Shown here: positions 23,911 through 33,467 of the stretch, in pieces | How the letters are laid out: each line of letters starts with the position of its first letter | Numbering within the stretch: the first letter of the stretch is position 1 | DNA from: Bombyx mori | Taxonomy: Eukaryota > Arthropoda > Insecta > Lepidoptera > Bombycidae | Length of the DNA stretch: 64,000 bases | Reading direction: 5' to 3' | Assembly: GCF_030269925.1 (NCBI RefSeq) | Contig: NC_085121.1 | Location: 12,479,501-12,543,500, forward strand | Translations under genes and position numbers: made by a program | The notes under the pieces: generated by a model | Told to the model about the DNA's origin: nothing | The model's input: the letters and a program-made list of their open reading frames with translations, nothing else | Database searches by the model: none

Positions 23911-25050
23911 CTAGTTTTTTGGATTCTTCTCATTTAATTCGATTTCCAATTCAGAATTATTTATGTTTCGTACAACTGTTTTTTTATTATTTTCCTTAAA
24001 CCAACAGCTTTCTTCGGGATGGTAACGTTTACCTTTTTTTTCCTTTAAACATATTAAGCAAGGTTTTGTTTCTTTATTTTTTCTATAATAATATGTAGTA
24101 TCGGAATATTTAATATCAAATTTATTATCAAATTTATTTTTCCCAACAAGATGTTCTAGTCTTCCGATTTCGTTATAAAGATCTTCTGTTCCCTGTATGT
24201 TTTCCCTATCTATTTTGTCAGCAACATAATTAGGTAATCCGAATGCTATCAGGTCTATGAGTGTCCCAGTATCAATCGACTTCCTGACTTCTAGCAACAA
24301 TTTTTCTTTTTTTAAAGCATAGTCAAGTAAAGATCCAACTTGATATTTGAAAGCTAGAGCATATTTAACGGGTGACCAGCCTTTGCTTGCAAATGTCCTG
24401 CAAAAATTTTCTTCCCATTTTTTCCATTCTGAGTCTATATTCAATTTCATTAACATACAATTATACCAATCTACACTACTGTACTCCAAAAAAAATTTTA
24501 AAATTTCTATTTTGTTTTGGTCTTCTTTTATTTTAAAACGCTCACATTCCTTATTGAAATCTTTAATCCATTGTGAAGCGTTTGGATTTCTCCCAGAAAA
24601 TTTTTCAATGATGAATTCCTTAGAAATTTTGTTTAAATTTTGAGTTTCCGTGTTATTTATTTTTTCTTCAAGCATTTTTTCTAATAATTTTTCAACGTTC
24701 TGATTCGAATCGTCAATTATAGACTTAGCATTGCTCTCCGAAATTTCTTCCAAATAAAAATCATCAAATTGTAAATTTTGATCCTCGTCTAAATAAATTC
24801 TTGATATATCATTTGTCAAAGTAATCCATACTTTTCTGGTTTGGTGTCTTTTGTTTAAAGATTTTTTTACCTTTGCATAATTTGAAGTTTTTGTAATTTC
24901 TTCATGAAAGTTGGCATTTTGATATTCGGTTGGTATCCCAAAAATCTGTCCATCAGGTGTAGCAATTGAAGTTATGCATATAACATTTGATTTTCCATCT
25001 TCCGTTGATTTCACAGCAAAATCAAACCTTAATTTTTCCATTTTATTCAT
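23911..25050 (-). CDS. gag: Gag protein of Gypsy-type retrotransposon
   Basis: A 379-residue frame begins at an ATG 22 bp after the 5' LTR. It has an acidic/charged N-terminal half, a hydrophobic-rich centre compatible with a capsid fold, and near the C terminus a zinc-knuckle-like C-X2-C-X9-H-X4-C, wider than the classical CX2CX4HX4C. It ends with TAG directly after an AAAAAAC heptamer. Gag would form the particle that packages the element RNA. The capsid assignment comes from position and length, not from a recognised motif. Confidence 0.85.
   Translation of the reverse strand: MNKMEKLRFDFAVKSTEDGKSNVICITSIATPDGQIFGIPTEYQNANFHEEITKTSNYAKVKKSLNKRHQTRKVWITLTNDISRIYLDEDQNLQFDDFYLEEISESNAKSIIDDSNQNVEKLLEKMLEEKINNTETQNLNKISKEFIIEKFSGRNPNASQWIKDFNKECERFKIKEDQNKIEILKFFLEYSSVDWYNCMLMKLNIDSEWKKWEENFCRTFASKGWSPVKYALAFKYQVGSLLDYALKKEKLLLEVRKSIDTGTLIDLIAFGLPNYVADKIDRENIQGTEDLYNEIGRLEHLVGKNKFDNKFDIKYSDTTYYYRKNKETKPCLICLKEKKGKRYHPEESCWFKENNKKTVVRNINNSELEIELNEKNPKN
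23914..23920 (-). promoter_or_regulatory. -1 ribosomal frameshift heptamer A AAA AAC
   Basis: On the minus strand A AAA AAC lies in the gag frame (codons AAA AAC) directly followed by TAG at 23911-23913. Slippage by -1 continues in the pol frame without a stop. X XXY YYZ heptamers of this form are well-established frameshift sites. I did not test the downstream sequence for a stimulatory pseudoknot. Confidence 0.8.
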
Positions 25051-25072
25051 GGTGTTGCAAAAAATGTTGTTT

Positions 25073-25301
25073 TATAATGATATTGGGTACTCCAGAATAA
25101 ATAAACAATAAAAGACTTAATTGCGTTTTCTGTTATGTGTATAATGAGAAAACAACATTTAAAGCCCTTAATTTAATAAAATTATTATATTAACAAACTG
25201 AACTTTCTTTTTACTTAATGTCAAACTTCACTGAATGACATTTAAGAAAAATCCTTTTTATAAAACTAAAGAGTTTTAGACTATGAAGGTTTTTCTTTAC
25301 A
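25073..25301 (-). repeat. 5' LTR of the Gypsy-type element
   Basis: It is identical to the 3' LTR as read. It drives transcription of the element leftwards. Confidence 0.88.
25228..25262 (-). promoter_or_regulatory. LTR core promoter: TATA box plus initiator
   Basis: On the minus strand TATAAA is at 25257-25262, and an insect-type initiator TTCAGT places the start A at 25232, 30 bases downstream of the first T of the TATA box. That is canonical spacing. The same pair lies at 20690-20695 and 20665 in the 3' LTR. Confidence 0.6.
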
Positions 25302-25305
25302 TACA
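25302..25305. repeat. Target site duplication TACA, right
   Basis: Partner of the TACA at 20502-20505. Confidence 0.65.
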
Positions 25306-26514
25306 CTAAAATAAGACATGACCTAAAGGTCTTAGTTACCAGGTCATAAAATCCCTTAAAAAAAAGTACCTTGTCGAAAATTTGTACTTTCATCATTTTC
25401 GAATTAATCGTTTAGAAACTTATAGCTATATAACTATATACGTACTTTTACACATCCAGATAATAATCCAAACAATTTCCGAACAGAGAGCTTCGAAATT
25501 TTCAATAACAATACCTATACCAGATACTAAGTACAATGCCAGCTAGATCAAGTACATCGGGAATAAAACAATTGAATACTGTTTCAATTATCTTCAATAG
25601 TTGAATTGTAAAAACATTGTGTGCTTAACCAACGTTAACAATTCTCGAAACCTAATTAGCATACACACGCAATACTGAATTACGCAAAAACACACAAGAC
25701 TACACTTTTTTGGGTAATTTAAGACGTTACATTACACGCGATTAGAGTAAATTAAATGAAGCCAGTGGATCCGTACTGAATACAATGAATACATTACCGC
25801 GTTCTTCTCATTTCTCTACAAATTATTTCTAATGCTTCCGGTGAGGAGGCCTCTGAATAATCACTAGGACGAGCACTCTTGGCACAGATCGTCGTCACAT
25901 AAATCAGGGAGCGTGATTTTTTTTACCCCACTACTGCAGAAGTATGGTAATAATTTACGACCGCACGTACAGATATCTAATTAATAAAAACACTTGAATG
26001 CTAGTATTAATTGCAGGAGGGTGCAAACAAGAAAAAAGTGTTTAATTTAGAAGTCACCATCGGGTACACTTACAACTAACTACATTTTATGTTTAAACTA
26101 TATTAGAAATATATTATTATATATTTTAAGCGCTATTATTTTACGGGTTCTCACCAAGATTTTCATAAGTCATGAGTTTTCATGTCGAGTAAAAGTAAAA
26201 ATCGTGATTAAACCTCGTTAAATAATAATAATGAATTTATAATTATATATAATAGAGAAAGCTTAAAACAATGTAGTACTTGTTTGTTACTCAATTTGTT
26301 ATTATTCTTCGCTTTTTTATTTATTTATTTTTTATAACAATACGTCTCCATATATACCAAACCTTCGCCAAGCGGACGCTGTCATTAAGTCACCCTATAT
26401 TATTTAGATATGGATTACCATTTATCAACTTAACTTCCTCTGTTGCTGCTTCTATCTATTATTCCTTATTGGGATGAAACTGTGACACATAATTCTTATG
26501 TTTTTTTTTATTAT
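25306..26514. other. AT-rich non-coding stretch, nothing recognised
   Basis: About 1.2 kb without a convincing frame or named repeat. Confidence 0.4.
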
Positions 26515-26705
26515 AGATGCATGTTCGAGCTTCCGGCTCAAGGTAGAGTGTTTACCAGACTCCAAAAGACATAACAGTGCTAACGCCGACACCCACCTTG
26601 AGACGTGAGTCTGAAGTATCACTCGTATTGTTTTAACGGCTGTTCAAACTGGAACGCGTGATAGCTTCGTGGCAGACAGCATTTTGGTACCTATCGGTGG
26701 TAAAT
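26515..26705 (-). repeat. Degenerate Bm1-like SINE
   Basis: Ordered, diverged blocks of the Bm1 body in reverse: 'acacccaccttgagacg', 'gttttaacggctgttcaaac', 'agcttcgtggcagacag', 'ggtacctatcggtggta'. Confidence 0.55.
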
Positions 26706-27107
26706 AATTGATTCTTATTACATGATTTTATGATTCCCTCATCGTGGACTACGCGTTCGCAAACACGTGTTAAGTACGTATTTCCATAGGTAAAACCAGT
26801 CAAGGTGAAGCCTGAATAGGCCCTCGATGCTGCCGGCAGATAAAATACACCGGGTGTCTTCTCATCTTGGTCACGACGACTTAAATATTAAGATGAATGG
26901 TGACATTCGCGTTATTACATCTACTGACCACTTAACGCGCAATAAAAGTAACATTACTACGACATTCTCTAAATATTTTTAATTTCGTGCTAGCTAGCAT
27001 TAGATCAAGCAGGTCGTGTTGTCCTTGATATAAACTAACTGCTAATTTCAATATGGGTGTATGTCCATAATAATATTATGATATTAAACATAATAATATT
27101 ATGTATT
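26706..27107. other. Non-coding stretch, nothing recognised
   Basis: A short inverted pair of 'taataatattat'-type text occurs near 27070-27105. No gene is visible. Confidence 0.35.
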
Positions 27108-27302
27108 TTTTTTTATAATTGAAAGATTACTAGTTGCATTTCTAGCTTCACCAGCGCAGGTGGGTGAGCAAGGGCTCAGCCAGGAGGGGTGAAATTTGCT
27201 AACAGCTACCCGAGCGCCTCCAAAGGAGACCTAACAACTCAAAAGTAGCTGCTTCGCGAATGAATTTACTACCGGATCGGAATCGCGACCCGCTGAGAAG
27301 AT
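27108..27302 (-). repeat. Jockey-clade LINE 3' end (family C)
   Basis: In reverse: poly(T), 'gagcaagggctcagccagg', 'cgcctccaaaggagacctaa', and 'gcgacccgctgagaagat', where it stops abruptly. It is a short 5'-truncated copy. Confidence 0.8.
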
Positions 27303-27358
27303 CGTGCGTCTCAAAGACGAACTTAATTAGCACGCTATCGCTGGTTACAAAATATATA

Positions 27359-27589
27359 TCGACACTTGAAAGGCAAACATAACTAAGCGACAATGTGAAC
27401 TTTACAGTAGACTAATTTAAAGTTGAAATACCTGAAAAAAATTCTATTTTAACGAATCTAGCTGTAGGATTGAAATGATTTTAATAGACCTAGAAATATA
27501 TATTTTTGCGCATCGAATATGGTTATTGCCTATCATTTATGTACAATGCAGTTATTGTCGCTTAGTAACGTTTGCCTTTCAAGCGTCGA
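27359..27589. mobile_element. Mariner-type MITE with TA duplication
   Basis: The left end TCGACACTTGAAAGGCAAAC is inverted at the right end ('gtttgcctttcaagcgtcga'). The match extends about 37 bp with few mismatches. TA flanks both ends (27357-27358 and 27590-27591). The 231-bp length, lack of coding capacity and TA target fit a Tc1/mariner-derived MITE. Confidence 0.75.
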
Positions 27590-27591
27590 TA

Positions 27592-28369
27592 TAATAGTAA
27601 AAAAATATTTAAATACGATAGTTGAGATAAAGCGTTGCGCTACAAACAAAAACATTTCCAGCGCGTACATAAAATTACGTAATCATTTTTATTACGGCAT
27701 GATTCTTATCTCGCTTTATCGTATAGTCGAATGCCCGAAATGACTTTCTCCCGTTCTTAACTATCATAAAACTTTTCGACAAAATCATTACATATTCGAA
27801 ATCTAATTTCATTTTCTGTGAACCGCGCTGAGACCTACCTTATTAACTTCAAATCGAATCCTTGGTCTAACTCCTAATAAACTATTGCCACGTACAATAT
27901 CGGATCGAAAATGGTGATTCAATTCTTTAGAAAAGTAGTTCTATCGTTGTAAGGAACGTAATTCAAAGACCATTCGACTCGTCGACTCCCACGCAGTCGT
28001 CTAGAATGAGGAAATGACATATTGACTTTTAGAATAGCGTTCCTTTTCGAGTGTCTGTAGGTACAACGCGACAGTTTTTTTATGTGAATATATCAACATA
28101 CTTTGAAAATATCTTGATCTTGTATTGAAAATTTAAGTAGACCAATTATTCCGGTCGAAATTTTCCTCTCTCGCACACGTCACTGGTGTCATTTGCACGG
28201 ATTTCAAGAGTTTTTGCAATTTTATAGGAGAGCCGTTTAAAGTTTAAAATTTGAAAAAAATAGCATAACAAAAAACTTCTTCAGCTATTTGAATGGAGTA
28301 AACTTAATTGAAGTTCAATTAAAAACATCGAATTATTGATACTAATCACTACATAGTTTAAAACAAAGT
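27592..28369. other. Non-coding stretch, nothing recognised
   Basis: No coding frame or repeat is recognisable. Confidence 0.4.
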
Positions 28370-28575
28370 CGCTTTCTCTGTCCCTATATCTGTCTGTCCC
28401 TATGTATGCTTAAAACTTTAAAACTACGCAACAGATTTTGATGCGGTTTTTTTTAATAGATAGAGTAATTGGAGAGGAAGGTTTATATGTATAATAACAT
28501 CCATTAAATAGTGGAGAAATCAATAATAAATTACAGTTTCCCAAGCGAAGCGAGGGCGGGTCGCCAGTATCTAAT
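28370..28575 (+). repeat. RTE-like repeat 3' part
   Basis: It has the recognisable module 'actacgcaacagattttgat' followed by GCGG, and the terminal 'caagcgaagcgagggcggg' + tcgccagta. The same tail occurs at 2815-2862. Confidence 0.6.
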
Positions 28576-28612
28576 AAAACGGACTTTTAATTACAAAGAT
28601 AAATGTCGCGTA

Positions 28613-28717
28613 TTAAGCGAAATGTCGCTTAATCCGAATGGTCTTCCGCTCCTCGATTTGATCAGCGAAAGCCGTCAGAATCGATAACGCTATTATAAAA
28701 CATATCGTTCTTAGCAT
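28613..28717 (-). CDS. Candidate small secreted peptide (34 residues)
   Basis: From the ATG at 28717 the frame starts with a basic residue, a hydrophobic core of about 14 residues (ICFIIALSILTAFA) and a plausible signal-peptidase site after Ala17. A short charged tail with a Lys-Arg pair (IKRHFA) precedes TAA. The frame stays open upstream to 28834, so the start is uncertain. No family is recognised. It may be a real short peptide, a first exon, or chance. Confidence 0.3.
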   Translation of the reverse strand: MLRTICFIIALSILTAFADQIEERKTIRIKRHFA

Positions 28718-28989
28718 GTGCGTGATAATGGAACCATAACTACATATTTGGGTCTTACGATACGATTGCATCACGACCGTCCACCACGTTCCAATTACGA
28801 ACGATGACTTCTCGTGTGATTTCTCGCACGCCATTACAGTCGGTCGGTCGAGAATAAATTCTTACAATCACTTCCGTTCAATTTAACGTTGGCTTCCTTC
28901 GAATTATAAATTGCGGTGTTGCTAGTTTCTAAAGAGTCCGAACGAACGAATCGTTCGCCTAGTCAACCCTTTGAATGCTTCGGTCGTAT

Positions 28990-29405
28990 ATCTATATATT
29001 AATACGTGAAGAAAAAACTGTATCCCTTTTTACGAAAATTGCGCGGACGGAGGAGCATGAAATTTTCCACACTTATAGAGAATATAGAGAAGAAGTGCAC
29101 AATGCTAATTTTTTTTTTAAATAATGCATAAAAGATACATTAAATCAATAAAGAAAACATTACACACACTACATATCATGTATTTGACGCACACACGCAT
29201 GCATACTATTTATTGTCATACTTTTGTTTTTGACGTCTGTTGTCAAATTGGGATTAAATATTGTTTGTCTTTGTTAATATTTTTTATAGTGTAGTCCTTG
29301 CGAAATTTGTGATTATAGAAGTATAAAATACAATCATAATAGTGTACAAACTTACAATTCCAATTAATTATAGTCGAATTTCGACTACTGCGTGACCTCT
29401 AGTAT
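28990..29405 (-). repeat. RTE-like repeat (family E)
   Basis: In reverse it runs from 'ctatatattaatacgtgaag' to 'attatagtcgaatttcgact'. It abuts a different RTE-like copy that starts at 29411. Confidence 0.75.
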
Positions 29406-29410
29406 ATATT

Positions 29411-29806
29411 ACTAGCTGACCCGGCAAACGTTGTTTTGTGATATATATATAAGATTTCTAGGGAATTTCTAGTGTAGAAAAAAAAACTAACCTATACCTA
29501 ATAAGTGTGTAAGGATGTGGTAAATGAGTGAAAGGGGCATGTAGCGCTGTGAACGATGAAGGAATATAAAAATAACAAAACCTAATTCAAGCACATAATG
29601 CCTCAATAAAACAAAAAAAAAATTGTCCAAAAAATAAAAAAAATATGTTAGAGGTGGACAACCCTTATCACTTAGGGGTATGAAAAATAGATAGTAGCCG
29701 ATTCTCAGACCTATTGAACATGCAAATAAAATTTCATAAAAATCGGTCAAACCGTTTCAGATGAGTATGATAACTAACATTGTGACACGAAAATTTTATA
29801 TATAAG
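29411..29806 (+). repeat. RTE-like repeat (family G)
   Basis: It begins ACTAGCTGACCCGGCAAACG and ends in 'aaattttatatataaga'. A frame on the minus strand (29487-29750) is a by-product. Its end leads straight into another CTAGCTGACCCGGC start. Confidence 0.65.
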
Positions 29807-30308
29807 ACTAGCTGACCCGGCTGACTTCGTAGTGCCTCAATCGGTAAATAAAAGACCTATACATTTGTATAAAATAAACTTAAAACAAACAAAAGGAATC
29901 CGTCCGACTAGGGACACATCAGAGGGAAAACAAAATTGTTATTTTTATTTAATTCCGCACATTTTCATTCATTCATCTACCTTTTAAACCTTCTCTGGAC
30001 TTCGACAAATAATTCAAGACCAAAATTAGTCAAATCGGTCCAGCCGTTCTCGAGTTTTAGCGAGACTTAAGCCTTGTTCGGACTAGGCGAGTATTTTAGT
30101 CGAGTACCGAATAAATTAGTGGCTAAACTACTCTCTACTCGCCCGAAAAATAGAACACAATGAATTGAGTTGACTAAATTATTTACTAACCTACTCGACT
30201 AAATTTTTAGTGCTCAGACACATTTAGCTAAAATTAACTAAATACTCGCCTAGTCCGAACAAGGCTTAACGAACAGCAATTCATTTATATATATATATAT
30301 ATATATAG
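29807..30308 (+). repeat. RTE-like repeat (family F), interrupted by a MITE
   Basis: It begins CTAGCTGACCCGGCTGACTT and ends 'gaacagcaattcatttatat' plus a (TA)n tail. A MITE at 30071-30265 splits 'gcgagact' from 'aacgaacagc', which are contiguous in the copies at 37802-38090 and 44976-45222. Confidence 0.75.
30071..30265. mobile_element. MITE with ~30-bp inverted repeats nested in family F
   Basis: The left end GCCTTGTTCGGACTAGGCGA is exactly inverted at the right end, and the match continues through 'gtattt'. TTAA flanks both sides (30067-30070, 30266-30269). Uninterrupted family F copies have 'ctaacg' at this point, so the target was TAA or TTAA. That leaves PIF/Harbinger-like (3 bp) and piggyBac-like (TTAA) origins both open. 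Confidence 0.8.
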
Positions 30309-30309
30309 A

Positions 30310-30636
30310 TTATATCAACTTATTTTCCTCGGCGTCACTCGGATGCAGTCGGATGTCGGTCGGCTCTAATCGGGCGCCGCTGGGCGTCAGCCAAGTCATT
30401 CCCGTCGTTCCATCCAGTTTTAAATTTGGAACGATTTTTTTTTTCTTAGCCCGTAGTAGATACGTCTCACGAGGTGAACAATCTCTGTACGATTCGAACA
30501 CATGTCTTAAGCGAACGCGTGTCCAAATAACTATGTTCGTTCGGTAGGTAATTTGTTCGTAAAAATAGCAATGATCCCAATACATCCCGAGCCCGATTGT
30601 AGAGAGATCGAGGCCGAAATGTTTATACACGTTCAT
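30310..30636 (-). other. Unassigned open frame, 108 codons
   Basis: An intron-free frame has a GC-richer 5' half and an A-run in the middle. Its C-terminal third looks protein-like, but I recognise no domain. It directly follows the (TA)n tail of an RTE-like copy and could be old repeat DNA. An overlapping plus-strand frame is equally unremarkable. Confidence 0.2.
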
Positions 30637-31631
30637 ACTGCACTAAGCTGCGTGACACAAATACCTAGTATTCGTATCCTGTTTTAAACTGTTTATGATT
30701 CTACGCGCGCGCGACATAACAGTAACAGAAAAACGTGAAATTTCGTACAGCCCGTCGCGTCGCCATGAAGCGTTAACAAAATCTTAGTTTTTTAAATACG
30801 AGGTCACAAATTTCAAGGTCAAAGTTCAAGTGCGATTCTAATAACGATCGAGTCCAGTGAGGTATTTCATAAGGATCGTATTGCTTTCATAATAATATGT
30901 TTCGCCCCTAAAACGTTCGAAAATTGGGTAGGTTAAATTTTATCGACTACTAGGGGAAAAGTAACCTCAAAATAACTAGCATTTAACGTCATTATTAATT
31001 GCAATGAAATCAACAAATTCCTTTGAATACAATCACGTTACATTTGCATATTCATAGCGAAGAATGAATAAAGGTGAAAAAGGAATGATCTTACATTAAT
31101 AAGTATTTAATTACGTAGAACACACCCACACACACACACACCCTTACGTCATATCATTAGCAATTAATTTAGCTGTAATTAAACATTTATTTTCGAAGTC
31201 CGAAAACAAGACAACCGCAAATGGTAACTGACCCCAATTCAAAGATTATAAAAACGTTATAAAATGAATTACAGAATGTTTTAATAAACCGCAATTGGTG
31301 AAGTCATTTTAACTTTCTGAGATTTTCATTGATGTAATGTTTGTTTTATTCAAGGCCCGTGAATTGAATATTCATTGTAAATTATTGTTTTCCTAACGAA
31401 ACAGATCGCTTCTTTGTTTTTTAAAACAAAAAGGATAATGAACATTGAAATCGATACTGGTTTTACAGAGATAACACAGTGGGCGTATTCACTCGAATAG
31501 CTTTTACGAAAAAAAAATTAAAACTACCTAATTGTCACATTATAGAATCCAGCGGAAAGTTACAGAAGACTAATTTAAAATTTAATGTCTAATTATATTA
31601 GTTGAACGTATTCCAATTTTAAACGAAATAC
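30637..31631. other. Non-coding stretch, nothing recognised
   Basis: It contains a (CA)n microsatellite at about 31125-31141. No gene or repeat is recognised. Confidence 0.4.
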
Positions 31632-31880
31632 GTTTTTTTTATTGCTTAGATGGGTGGACGAGCTCACAGCCCATCTGGTGTTAAATGGTTACTGGAGCCC
31701 ATAGACATCTACAAGGTTAAATGCGCCACCCACCTTGAGATATAAGTTGTAAGGTCTCAAGTATAGTTACAACGGCTGCCCCACCCTTCAAACCGAAACG
31801 CATTACTGCTTCACGGCAGAAATAAGCAGGGGAGTGGTACCTACCCGTGCGGACTCACAAGAGGTCCTACCACCAGTAAA
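31632..31880 (-). repeat. Bm1-type SINE, 3' half
   Basis: In reverse: poly(T), ATTGCTTAGATGGGTGGACG, the body, and the end 'ggtcctaccaccagtaaaa'. It is well preserved. Confidence 0.88.
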
Positions 31881-32117
31881 AATGTAATTCTATTGCCTTT
31901 ATTTATTGCTTTTGTATGTAGTTAGATCAGCGTACGGCTCACTTGTAAGTGAATACCATTGCTCATTGGCGTTAGCAAAGTTAGGCAAGTTAGCAAAGTT
32001 AGTTAGCAAAGCACAGTCAAATCTTCAAAAGCAAAAGAGTGGACAGCTCATAGGACAACAGTCACGTCGCTGTCTACAACTGAGGCTTAGCTTTCTATCT
32101 CAAACTAGTGCTCCCCG

Positions 32118-32512
32118 GTAGTCAAAATTCGACTATAAATAGTTGAAATTATAACTTTGTTAACTATTATGATTCTATTGGCAAAGACTATTATTATACG
32201 TCTTTAATCACAGATTTCGCCACTACACTATAGACAAATATTAATAAAAACAAAACAATATTTAATCTATTCTCAATTTGACCACAGCCTATAACTGACA
32301 GACTGCAATTAAATAAGAAAAAATGACAATTAACAAATAGTATGCATGCGTGTGTGTGTGTCAAATAAATGATAGTGTATGTAGTGTTTTTATAAATTGA
32401 TCTCTATATTTTCTATAAGTGTGGGAAATTTCATTGTTCTCCGTCCGCGCAATTTTCGTAAAAAGGGGTACAAAGTTTTTATTTCACGAATTAATATATG
32501 TATAGATGACTT
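32118..32512 (+). repeat. RTE-like repeat (family E)
   Basis: It starts 'cggtagtcaaaattcgacta' and ends 'ttcacgaattaatatatgta' + tagat. The interior contains the (TG)n/'tgcatgcgtgtgtg' block shared by all family E copies. Confidence 0.75.
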
Positions 32513-33467
32513 GCTAAAACCCAAGACAATAGGTTTAAAACGTGCTTATAGCGATGCAATAGGTACTCGAATGTTCAGATTGGCAGTATGACAAAAATTC
32601 TATGTATACTCTATAATAGATTGTACAATATACTGTGAAGTGGTGCAATGCGTCCTGAATGATTGAACGCAACGACAGGTTACAGCGTGTTAGTTCAACG
32701 GACCCAAGTTTGTTATATCTCTTGATTTATATCAGCATTCCGCCCCGTATTCAATCAATACATTCATTGAACAAACACGGCGTGTTGTTAAAACTTCCCA
32801 AAAACCATGTCACAATGAAATAGACAAAATGATTTTGCTTATCTCACGTGCTGACAACGAGCCTTTTTAGCGTAATATTTATGGAAATTTAAACATTTTT
32901 CTGTTTGCAATGAGACTTAGTCAACTGTATCGAACACAATGTTAATCCGTCATCGTTCGAGCCAAACAAAAATATATGTGTGTTTAATTAGTGAAAACAA
33001 TTGGTATCTGCTCCAGGATCGATTTGTGGTCTAGTCTTTTTACGAAGTTTGAACTACAAGGCCACAAATCCGAGCTTTCAATCAAAATTTTTCGTTTTTA
33101 AACGTCTTTAAAAAACTTAAATTCTCAATTATGTGAAGGCCGGAGAAACAGTTTTACGATTAACTCAATTCATTACAAGAGGTTTCCGTGAAAAAACCGT
33201 GGCTGATGTCACCGTATTCTTGAATCACAAAATATTTCAGGCGTATAAAAACAAGTCTACTATAAATTTACAGCTCCGCGGCGCGGCTCGACTCAAACAC
33301 TCGTCTTTGTGTGCGTCTTCTGTGACGCGGGCACAAGCGACCTATCGAATGGCGAATACAATTATTTATTTTACATTGTATTTGAACTGCGAACCCACGG
33401 TTAGTACAAGTGTTTCCATGTGTACACATAAATGTTTATTCTGCAGCAAGCTATCTCACAAACGTAC
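32513..33467. other. Presumed first intron of the gene at 33468-34334; nothing recognised
   Basis: No further minus-strand exon with matching splice signals is apparent. The plus-strand frame beginning at 33133 is not supported and mostly mirrors the real exon. Confidence 0.35.

Larger units (their letters stand above)
20506..25301 (-). mobile_element. Complete Ty3/Gypsy-type LTR retrotransposon (4.8 kb)
   Basis: In order on the minus strand: a 229-bp 5' LTR (25073-25301), a 22-bp leader, gag (23911-25050), pol (20771-23908), a purine tract (20735-20746) and a 3' LTR (20506-20734). The two LTRs read as identical, and the flanks carry a TACA duplication. The domain order protease, reverse transcriptase, RNase H, integrase is that of Ty3/Gypsy elements. 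No envelope frame exists between pol and the 3' LTR. All frames are open, so the copy looks recent and potentially autonomous. I did not recognise a standard tRNA primer-binding site beginning TGG next to the LTR, which is unusual. Confidence 0.92.
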
